Source: Bacteroidales bacterium UBA1195
GTDB lineage: Bacteria; Bacteroidota; Bacteroidia; Bacteroidales; WCHB1-69
Direction of reading: 5' to 3'
DNA length: 23,211 nucleotides
NCBI GenBank assembly: GCA_002309855.1
Contig: DBYD01000008.1
Coordinates: forward strand, 35,833 to 59,043
Shown piece by piece: positions 7,048 through 13,950 of this stretch. Each line of letters starts with the position of its first letter. Position 1 is the stretch's first letter. Under the pieces are notes generated by a model. The model had not been told where the DNA came from and made no database searches. It saw only the letters and a list, made by a program, of their open reading frames with translations. Both the position numbers and the translations under genes were made by a program.

Positions 7048-8103
7048 ATGAAAAAGCTGTTAATTATTGTCTGCTGCATGGCGCTTGCAGGATTCGCCCA
7101 CTCACAGTCCGACACCCTGAACCGGACAGACCAGTTCGGAAAAAAGTATGGCTATTGGAAAGTGTATGACAATCACAAGGTGCTGCAGTATGAAGGAAGG
7201 TTCTACAATGGGGAACCTGTCGGAAAGATGACCCATTACTACCCAAGCGGCAAGATAATGAGTGTTTCCATATACACGCCCAATTCACCCAAGGTGCCCT
7301 GCACGATGTACCACGAAAATGGCAGGATTTCCGCCGAAGGGCTGTACATCAACAAGAAGAAGGACGGCCAATGGAAATACTACAACGCCGCAGGCAAGCT
7401 GATTTCTGAAGAAAACTATGTGAACTGCAAGAAGTCGGGGCCGTTCCGGATCTATTCCCCCACCAACGGGGTGATTTTGGAAGAGATCAACTGGAACAAC
7501 GACCAAAAGGAGGGACCGGCCTACAACAATTACAGCAACGGAAAGCTCCGCCTGAAGATGTCCTACAAGGACAACAAGATGGACGGACCGTTTGAAAACT
7601 ACTATGAAACAGGCGAACTCTGGACCAAAGGGGCGTACAAGGAAAATTTCCGTGACGGAGAGTGGAGGACTTATAACGCACAGGGGAAAGAACTTGTTGT
7701 CCAAGTGTTTGAAAAAGGCAAATCCAAAGGGATGTGGTTAGGCTTTGACAACAAGGGGAATTGGATCAAACTGAACGTGAAGGCCATCGCCTATTTTGAA
7801 CAACAGCCATTAAACATTGTCATCACACTGAAAAGCGGAAAAACCATTGAAATTTTGAATGACCAATTAGTGGATATTTCCAAACGGGCCGGAGCTGAGA
7901 ACTTCATTTTCATCAACGAAAAATTCCTGAGTTCCTACACCGCCATCAAGAAGGTCACCCCAGATGACGAAGACAACGAATCGGCGTCAATAATCATCAA
8001 ACCGAATCCATGTGGTGTGGATCCATGTGTGGTGATGTGCGACGGGGACTACTACAAGATGCTGAAAAGCCTGTTGAACAATGAAACGCCAAAGCAGGAC
8101 TGA
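7048..8103 (+). CDS. Secreted MORN-variant repeat protein (YwqK-like)
   Basis: A 351-residue protein with a signal peptide (MKKLLIIVCCMALAGFAHSQ). Residues about 30-240 hold around seven MORN-variant repeats of the form YY-x-x-G-x-L/I-x-x-E...G.WK; examples are YYPSGKI, MYHENGRI, YYNAAGKLI, NYSNGKL and YYETGEL. The last 110 residues are a different, unrecognised domain with a short CGVDPC cysteine pair. Proteins of this type are often labelled 'toxin-antitoxin system YwqK family antitoxin', but that label says little, and no toxin partner is visible. The ATG at 7048 is used; an in-frame TTG at 7042 would only add two residues. The start lies 8 bases after the gatD stop, so it is probably co-transcribed with gatED until the terminator at 8128. 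A functional link to tRNA amidation is not evident. Confidence 0.8.
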   Translation: MKKLLIIVCCMALAGFAHSQSDTLNRTDQFGKKYGYWKVYDNHKVLQYEGRFYNGEPVGKMTHYYPSGKIMSVSIYTPNSPKVPCTMYHENGRISAEGLYINKKKDGQWKYYNAAGKLISEENYVNCKKSGPFRIYSPTNGVILEEINWNNDQKEGPAYNNYSNGKLRLKMSYKDNKMDGPFENYYETGELWTKGAYKENFRDGEWRTYNAQGKELVVQVFEKGKSKGMWLGFDNKGNWIKLNVKAIAYFEQQPLNIVITLKSGKTIEILNDQLVDISKRAGAENFIFINEKFLSSYTAIKKVTPDDEDNESASIIIKPNPCGVDPCVVMCDGDYYKMLKSLLNNETPKQD

Positions 8104-8127
8104 ATCCTTGGCTTTACAATGACACAT

Positions 8128-8159
8128 GCGGCGGAAGTAGGTATACTCCGCCGCTTTTT
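8128..8159 (+). terminator. Terminator of the gatE-gatD-MORN operon
   Basis: The perfect 8-bp stem GCGGCGGA/TCCGCCGC encloses an 11-base loop and is followed at once by TTTTT. It begins 24 bases after the MORN gene stop. The next start codon is only 12 bases past it. Confidence 0.85.
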
Positions 8160-8171
8160 AAACCATTCAGG

Positions 8172-10085
8172 ATGTTGAAGTACCGGAAAAATGCTTGGCT
8201 ATGGATGGCAGTAATCTGCCTTTGTGGGATACTGCCATGCCCGATGGCGCAGGAGACCAAGGACACCACCCAGCAAAAACTACCATCATCCTTTATCGGT
8301 ACCGATTCCAGCGTTGCACACCGCACTGTCATCAGATATACCCTTTACGACCTTTTCCCGACAATCTCGGGATGTGCTGAAGCCGACACCTCCGTCACAG
8401 GAGCCTACCGGCAGGAGAGCCTGTTGCACGCAAAGGACATATACACCGCAATCGCCACAATCGGGCAGGCGCACAAAAGCCTGAACTTCCAGACTGCCAT
8501 ATCGCCGGGGTTCAGTTACAAGACAATGCCATATCCCTGCTACAGGCGCACCCTGGAGCAATGGCGGCTCAACCGCGTGGACGGGGTATATACCATGCTG
8601 CGCTATGAGTGGCGTAACGGGCAGGAGAACTCCTTTGATGTGGAGCATGCCCAGCAGTTGGGGAATTTCCGCTATAACCTGGCATTCCAGACCCGTCTCT
8701 CCGAAGGGGTCTATGTGAACGAGGGGGTTCGCGATGTCAACTTCGGTTTTCATGGTCTCCAGCGGTCGGACAGCAGCAGGTACGGATTCGATCTCTCCTT
8801 TATTTATAACCTGTTCTACCTGCATGAGAGCGGCGGCATCGCCAACGATGCGGACTATATGGCCAATCTGGAGCCACGCGCCATTTCGGTCAACACACCG
8901 TCCGCCATGAACAACTACTCCGACAACGATCTCCGTTACCGGCACTGGTTCCACCTCGGCAACCGCAGGGACAGCAGCCGCAACCTGCTCCCTTCACGTT
9001 TAGGATACCTGACACACCAGTTTCGGATGAAAAGCTTCCGTTCGCTCTATACGGATAACAGCCTTGGCGCCGCCGATTCTGTCTCCGGCAGGATAATCCA
9101 CAACCAGATAGGATGGACCAACCGCGAACCATCGTCGCTGACCGACCTCGGCACCACCTTGTTCCTCGGCGTTTCGCACGACCACATACAAACAGGTGAC
9201 ACGCTTGACCGGTTGCGCAGTTCCGTAATGGCGCTGCAATCCGGAATGGAAGTCCCGTTGGGGAGGGCCGGCAGCTGGAACGCCCGGCTGCACTACGCCT
9301 TCAGCGGATATAACCGGAACGACCTGCATGTCACAACCGGATATGTTCTGCCGCTCTTCAGGAAAAGAATACTGAATGATTCAACAGGAGAAATGGAACA
9401 GACCCTGCCCAAAGGTTTCCTGAGGGCCGTGCTTAAATACGACATACAGGAACCGGACTACTTTTTCCGCCACTATGTTTCCAATGGCATCAGCTGGAAT
9501 AATCCGCTTCAGAAGCAGCAGCTGCTCCGGGCGGAGGTGCTGCTTGACTGGAAGGGCTGTCAGGCCGCATTCCGGAGCTACAGCCTCGGAAATCATGTAT
9601 ATCTGAACGAACAGCTGACTGTCCGCCAACTGTCGGAACCAATCCATGTGATGCAGGGGGAACTGCTCCTTCCGTTGCGCTGGAAAGGGTTCGGTGCCGA
9701 CCTGCACGGCTACCTGCAGCGCAGCAGCAGCGACTCGCTGCACCTGCCCGCATTGGTCACGCGAAACAGCGTCTTCTACGGCTTCCCGCTTTTCCATCAG
9801 GCAGCCTATATGCAGTTCGGCGCGGAAATCACCTATTTCACCGCATATTATGCGGACGGCTACCAGCCTTCGATGCAGCAGTTCTATCACCAGAACAGCA
9901 CTTTGGTTGGCAACGACTTTTATTTGAGCGCCTTCCTGAATGCCCGCATAGAGCATTTCCATGCCTATTTCGCCTGCGCCAACATCCTCTCCGCAATGGA
10001 GGGCTTTTATCCGTTCCAGTTCCCGCACTACCCGGCCAAAGGTTTCGGCTTCCGCCTTGGCATAAGCTGGCGGTTCTATGACTAA
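8172..10085 (+). CDS. Putative porin (Porin_10-type outer-membrane beta-barrel)
   Basis: A 637-residue secreted protein. The signal peptide covers about residues 1-26 (MLKYRKNAWLWMAVICLCGILPCPMAQ). The rest has the look of the large Bacteroidota 'putative porin' family: many aromatic-rich strands, Arg-Tyr pairs (LRYEWRNG, DLRYRHW) and tracts such as NFRYNLAFQTRLSEGVYVNEGVRDVNF broken up by short turns. The end, GFGFRLGISWRFYD, is a typical last strand. It probably forms a passive outer-membrane channel; no substrate can be inferred. The ATG is 12 bases after the upstream terminator T-tract, leaving almost no room for its own promoter. Either read-through feeds it, a promoter lies inside or before the hairpin, or translation begins at the in-frame ATG at 8205, which still leaves a hydrophobic leader. 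Base composition matches neighbouring genes. Confidence 0.75.
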   Translation: MLKYRKNAWLWMAVICLCGILPCPMAQETKDTTQQKLPSSFIGTDSSVAHRTVIRYTLYDLFPTISGCAEADTSVTGAYRQESLLHAKDIYTAIATIGQAHKSLNFQTAISPGFSYKTMPYPCYRRTLEQWRLNRVDGVYTMLRYEWRNGQENSFDVEHAQQLGNFRYNLAFQTRLSEGVYVNEGVRDVNFGFHGLQRSDSSRYGFDLSFIYNLFYLHESGGIANDADYMANLEPRAISVNTPSAMNNYSDNDLRYRHWFHLGNRRDSSRNLLPSRLGYLTHQFRMKSFRSLYTDNSLGAADSVSGRIIHNQIGWTNREPSSLTDLGTTLFLGVSHDHIQTGDTLDRLRSSVMALQSGMEVPLGRAGSWNARLHYAFSGYNRNDLHVTTGYVLPLFRKRILNDSTGEMEQTLPKGFLRAVLKYDIQEPDYFFRHYVSNGISWNNPLQKQQLLRAEVLLDWKGCQAAFRSYSLGNHVYLNEQLTVRQLSEPIHVMQGELLLPLRWKGFGADLHGYLQRSSSDSLHLPALVTRNSVFYGFPLFHQAAYMQFGAEITYFTAYYADGYQPSMQQFYHQNSTLVGNDFYLSAFLNARIEHFHAYFACANILSAMEGFYPFQFPHYPAKGFGFRLGISWRFYD

Positions 10086-10168
10086 TCCATACATTTTGAC
10101 ACAATAAAGCGGAATTTGTTCCGTTACATTTATATTATATTTATAAATAACCTTAAAAAAAGATAAAC

Positions 10169-11629
10169 ATGATTGATTTAAGCAAACTGGACTCCAAACT
10201 GGTATGGGAGAACTTCAAACAGATCTGCGCCATCCCACATCCCTCCAAACATGAGGGGAAAATCACCGCCTTCCTGATGCAGTGGGCAAAGGAACACAAT
10301 GTTGAGGCACGTCAGGATGAAATCGGAAACATCATCATGCGGAAGCCTGCCACACCGGGCATGGAAAACCGCAAGATGGCCATCCTGCAAGGACACATTG
10401 ACATGGTTCCGCAGAAAAACTCGGACAAAAAGCATGACTTCCTGACCGACCCCATCGAAATGCGGGTGTGTGAGGACGGCTGGGTTCGCGCCAACGGCAC
10501 CACCCTGGGTGCGGATGACGGAATAGGCGTGGCAGCCGCCATGAGCGTGATGCAGTCCGATAACCTGGTGCACGGACCGCTTGAGGCCCTCATCACCGTG
10601 GACGAGGAGACCGGCATGACCGGAGCCTCCAACCTGAAGGCCGGAGAGCTGGAGGGCGACATTTTCCTGAACATGGACTCCGAGACGGAGGGCGAACTCT
10701 ATGTCGGTTGCGCCGGCGGCCTGGACGCCACCATCGAAATCCCCTACAAACTCACCGCGACACCCGCCGGCATGAAGGGATACCACATTGAATTCACCGG
10801 CTTCAAGGGCGGACACTCCGGCATGGACATCGACCTGGGACGCGCCAACACCAACAAGCTGATGAACCGCCTGCTCTACAAGGCCACCGTGGAATGCGGA
10901 ATGCGCCTTACCGACATCAACGGCGGCAGCCTGCGCAACGCCATCCCGAGGGAGGCTTTTGCAACCGTGGCCGTGCCTGCCGACAAGGCAGCCGCTTTTG
11001 AAGTGCTGGTCGCACGTTTCACCGCCACAGTGAAGAACGAGTTCGCCGCCACCGAACCGGAGGGCAGCATCGTCGCCAAGGCGGTTGAGGTCCCTGCACA
11101 GGTCATGGAACTTGCCTGCCAGAAAAACATCATCAACACGGTGTATGCCATGCCGAACGGCGTGCTCCGCATGAGCGACAGCATGAAGGGGCTGGTGGAG
11201 ACCTCCTCCAACCTCGCAATCGTGAAATCCGAAAACGGGATTGTCACCATCATGTGCCTGCTGCGCAGCTCGGTCGATTCCGCCAAGGAGGCCGTGGGCG
11301 AACGCATGACCGCCGTTGCTGAGATGGCCGGCGCGAAAATCAGCCTGACCGGCGCCTACCCGGGCTGGAAGCCAAACATGGAATCCCCGATTCTGAAGAC
11401 CATGATGGCCACCTACAAGAAACTTTTCGGCAAGGAGCCTGAAATCAAGGCCATCCACGCCGGACTGGAATGCGGCCTGCTGGGCGGCGTATATCCCAAC
11501 TGGGACATGATTTCCTTCGGCCCGACCATCATGCACCCGCACTCCCCCGATGAGAAGGTGAATGTGGAGAGCGTTGACCGCTTCTGGAAGTTCCTGGTGG
11601 AGACATTAGCCAACATTCCGGTGAAATAA
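10169..11629 (+). CDS. pepD: Aminoacyl-histidine dipeptidase / cytosol nonspecific dipeptidase (M20C)
   Basis: A 486-residue cytoplasmic zinc dipeptidase that cleaves broad Xaa-Yaa dipeptides, classically including carnosine-like aminoacyl-histidines. Family motifs are complete: GHIDMVPQ with H76 (metal) and D78, LGADDGIGVA with D116 (bridging metal), DEETGMTGA with the E146/E147 general-base pair, NMDSETEGE with D170, and a C-terminal metal His in MHPHSPDE (H458). FKGGHSGMDIDLGRANTNKL at about 215-234 belongs to the lid/dimerisation domain. Length equals E. coli PepD (485). No signal peptide. A poor -7-like box (TACATTTA, 10125) lies upstream. It is followed by a strong hairpin at 11652. A 454-residue open frame on the other strand is a codon-bias shadow. 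Confidence 0.96.
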   Translation: MIDLSKLDSKLVWENFKQICAIPHPSKHEGKITAFLMQWAKEHNVEARQDEIGNIIMRKPATPGMENRKMAILQGHIDMVPQKNSDKKHDFLTDPIEMRVCEDGWVRANGTTLGADDGIGVAAAMSVMQSDNLVHGPLEALITVDEETGMTGASNLKAGELEGDIFLNMDSETEGELYVGCAGGLDATIEIPYKLTATPAGMKGYHIEFTGFKGGHSGMDIDLGRANTNKLMNRLLYKATVECGMRLTDINGGSLRNAIPREAFATVAVPADKAAAFEVLVARFTATVKNEFAATEPEGSIVAKAVEVPAQVMELACQKNIINTVYAMPNGVLRMSDSMKGLVETSSNLAIVKSENGIVTIMCLLRSSVDSAKEAVGERMTAVAEMAGAKISLTGAYPGWKPNMESPILKTMMATYKKLFGKEPEIKAIHAGLECGLLGGVYPNWDMISFGPTIMHPHSPDEKVNVESVDRFWKFLVETLANIPVK

Positions 11630-11651
11630 CAATTAAACATTACCTGCCAGT

Positions 11652-11677
11652 CCCTCTCCCGAAATATCGGGAGAGGG
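11652..11677 (+). repeat. Perfect 11-bp inverted repeat between pepD and the lipoprotein gene
   Basis: The arms CCCTCTCCCGA and TCGGGAGAGGG enclose AATA. An outer pair, CCTGC (11643-11647) with GCAGG (11684-11688), could extend it. There is no T-tract. The outer stem ends 7 bases before the ATG at 11696, so it may act as a pepD 3' end, as a translation-blocking leader structure, or as an interspersed palindrome. Confidence 0.7.
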
Positions 11678-11695
11678 TGCAAAGCAGGACAAACC

Positions 11696-12166
11696 ATGCG
11701 AAAGAACTTTTTATACCTTCTGCTGCTCTGTATCCTTACGGCCACCCTCCCCTCCTGCCAGAAATATGAGGACGGGCCGAAAATCAGTTTCCGCAAGGCG
11801 GAGAACCGCATACGTGGTATATGGGAACTGAGTTCGGTTTACAAGAACGGAGAAAAAACCACCACGGAGACACCCAGCGATGTGGAATCTCCGGACGGCA
11901 CTTGGGAACTTTACAAATCCGGGACCGTACTCATAACCTATTACCAGAACAATTCCCTACTCAAAAGCAACGGTTCATGGGAATTCGAGGATGACAAGAC
12001 AATCCTGAACACCACCTTCACCTCCCGTTACGCGGTGGTTTCCAGAAAATATAAGATTCTGCGGCTCACCCAAAAGGAGATGAAACTCCAATATACTGAC
12101 GCGCAAGGGACGCAATGGGTGCTGAATTTTTCTATAATACAAACCTTTGCCGACTATGAATTTTAG
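11696..12166 (+). CDS. Lipocalin-like lipoprotein
   Basis: A 156-residue lipoprotein. The signal MRKNFLYLLLLCILTATLPSC ends in a lipobox with the lipidated cysteine at residue 21; the following QKYEDG holds acidic residues that could favour surface export. The body has the small beta-barrel pattern of Bacteroidota 'lipocalin-like' proteins: GIWELSSVYKNG near residues 39-50, GTWELYKSGTV, GSWEFEDDKTIL, then the repeat-like strands YKILRLTQKEMKLQYTD. No ligand can be assigned. Its last 11 bases overlap the start of the ClC gene (ATG 12156), implying translational coupling. Its own leader contains a perfect inverted repeat. Probably the first gene of a lipoprotein-ClC-GH2 run. Confidence 0.8.
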   Translation: MRKNFLYLLLLCILTATLPSCQKYEDGPKISFRKAENRIRGIWELSSVYKNGEKTTTETPSDVESPDGTWELYKSGTVLITYYQNNSLLKSNGSWEFEDDKTILNTTFTSRYAVVSRKYKILRLTQKEMKLQYTDAQGTQWVLNFSIIQTFADYEF

Positions 12167-13934
12167 CACCAAATTCCGGCAATCAGGCAACCGGCTGCTT
12201 TCGCGGATTCCGGAACAGAACATTGTGCTTGTACTTAGCATGGTTGTGGGTGTCGTATCATCCATGGCCGCAGTGGTGCTTAAAAACGCGGTGTTCTACA
12301 CCCACCGGCTGCTGCAGGACGCCTTCCCCAACAACGAATTCAACTACCTCTACCTGGCCTTCCCCATCATCGGCATAACGCTGACGGTGCTGTTCATCCG
12401 ATTTTTTGTAAAGGATGACCTGAGCCACGGAGTGACAAAAATATTGTATGCAATCGGACGGAAAAACGGGCACATAAAACGGCACCATACCTATTCCTCG
12501 CTAGTCAGCAGTACTTTGACTGTCGGGTTCGGAGGCTCTGTAGGACTGGAGGCCCCGATTGCGCTGACCGGCTCGGCCATCGGCTCACAGTTAGGCTCCT
12601 TTTTCCATCTGAACAACAAATCGCTGATCCTGCTCACCGCCTGCGGAACCTCCGCTGCGGTGGCGGCCATCTTCAACGCACCGATAGCCGGAATGCTCTT
12701 TGCCATCGAGATACTGATGCTCGACATGACCGCCTCCTCGCTGCTGCCGCTGCTGGTCTCTGTAGTGACGGCCACCTCCTTTTCCTACCTATTTCTGGGA
12801 AAGGACATCATGTTCAACGAGATTCCATCCGATTTGGACTATGCCATGAAAAATCTGGTGTGGTACATAATTCTGGGTGTGCTCACCGGCCTGATGTCCC
12901 TCTATTTTGTCCGCACCAACGACTGGGTGAGCCGCTCCTTCAAAAGGGTGCGGAAACCGGTGTTCAAAATACTCTTCGGCGGCACCATCCTGAGCCTGCT
13001 GATTTTTGTCTTCCCAACCTTTTTCGGTGAGGGCTACGACATGTTGGCCAGCATCATGAACGGCAAGGGGAACGTGGTTTTCAACAACAGCCCGCTCTAT
13101 ATGCTGCAGTTCAGCGACATCACGCTACTGCTGTTTCTGGTCGCACTGCTGCTGCTCAAACCCTTCGCCACCGCCTTCACCAATGCGGCGGGCGGTATCG
13201 GCGGCGTGTTCGCCCCGTCGCTTTTTGTGGGCGGCGTGACCGGATTCATCCTGATCACCTTCTGCAACCGTTTTCTCGGCCTGGACCTTTCGGTCATCAA
13301 TTTCACGCTGGCGGGCATGGCCGGCGTGATGGGCAGCATCATGAAGGCTCCGCTGATGGCCATCTTCCTGATTGCGGAGATCTCCGGCGGCTACCAGCTG
13401 CTCATCCCCTTGATATTATGCACCGTATCATCATATATCCTGTTCTATTCCTTTGAGAAATATTCGGTCTATACCAAGCCTTTGGCCCAACAGGGCGATC
13501 TGATCACCCACGACAAGAACAAGCAGGCTCTGACCCAGCTGAAAGTGACGGACTTCATTTCCGACGATTTCCAATGTGTGCCGCCCGACGCCACCCTGTT
13601 TGACCTGACCAAGGTCATTGAAAAGTCAAAGCGGAACATCTTCCCGATGGTGGACGGGAAAGGCATTTTCTACGGGCTGGTGATCCTGGATGATGTCCGG
13701 CATCTGATTTTCCATCCGGAAAACTATGACAAACCGGTGGATGAGTACGCCTTTGTCCCCAAGGAATCCATCCATCCGGAGGAGTCGATGTTCAGCGTGG
13801 TCCGGAAATTTGAGACCTCCGGCAACTACAACATCCCGGTGGTGGACGAACAGGGAAGATACCACGGCTTCATTTCCCGCGCCAATGTCTATACAAAGTA
13901 TCGGGAATACATTGAAGAGATTTCAGAAGATTAA
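12156..13934 (+). CDS. ClC-family chloride channel or transporter with C-terminal CBS pair
   Basis: A 592-residue inner-membrane protein with about ten hydrophobic helices (residues about 20-430) and two CBS domains (about 461-518 and 530-585) that usually sense adenine nucleotides. ClC landmarks: the selectivity/gating segment GGSVGLEAP with the gating glutamate at E132, GGIGGVFAPSLFVGG (about 345-359), and a tyrosine in SVYTKPL (Y438) in the place of the inner-gate Tyr. Two departures: the GSGIP loop reads LSHGVTK (about 89-95), and the second residue of the internal proton-pathway Glu pair is Ile in FAIEI (181-185). The latter resembles channel-type members, so tight Cl-/H+ exchange is doubtful. 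The ATG at 12156 is preferred over TTG 12147. It overlaps the lipoprotein gene by 11 bases and is followed after 16 bases by the GH2 gene. Confidence 0.93.
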   Translation: MNFSTKFRQSGNRLLSRIPEQNIVLVLSMVVGVVSSMAAVVLKNAVFYTHRLLQDAFPNNEFNYLYLAFPIIGITLTVLFIRFFVKDDLSHGVTKILYAIGRKNGHIKRHHTYSSLVSSTLTVGFGGSVGLEAPIALTGSAIGSQLGSFFHLNNKSLILLTACGTSAAVAAIFNAPIAGMLFAIEILMLDMTASSLLPLLVSVVTATSFSYLFLGKDIMFNEIPSDLDYAMKNLVWYIILGVLTGLMSLYFVRTNDWVSRSFKRVRKPVFKILFGGTILSLLIFVFPTFFGEGYDMLASIMNGKGNVVFNNSPLYMLQFSDITLLLFLVALLLLKPFATAFTNAAGGIGGVFAPSLFVGGVTGFILITFCNRFLGLDLSVINFTLAGMAGVMGSIMKAPLMAIFLIAEISGGYQLLIPLILCTVSSYILFYSFEKYSVYTKPLAQQGDLITHDKNKQALTQLKVTDFISDDFQCVPPDATLFDLTKVIEKSKRNIFPMVDGKGIFYGLVILDDVRHLIFHPENYDKPVDEYAFVPKESIHPEESMFSVVRKFETSGNYNIPVVDEQGRYHGFISRANVYTKYREYIEEISED

Positions 13935-13950
13935 CTTGAAAAACAATATC

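Noticed and set aside
10178..11542. 454-residue minus-strand open frame
   Set aside because: Antisense shadow of pepD, whose metal ligands and length are intact.
13726..13950. Longer start for the GH2 gene inside the ClC gene
   Set aside because: The added 75 residues are out-of-frame ClC sequence, and a proper signal peptide begins at 13951.
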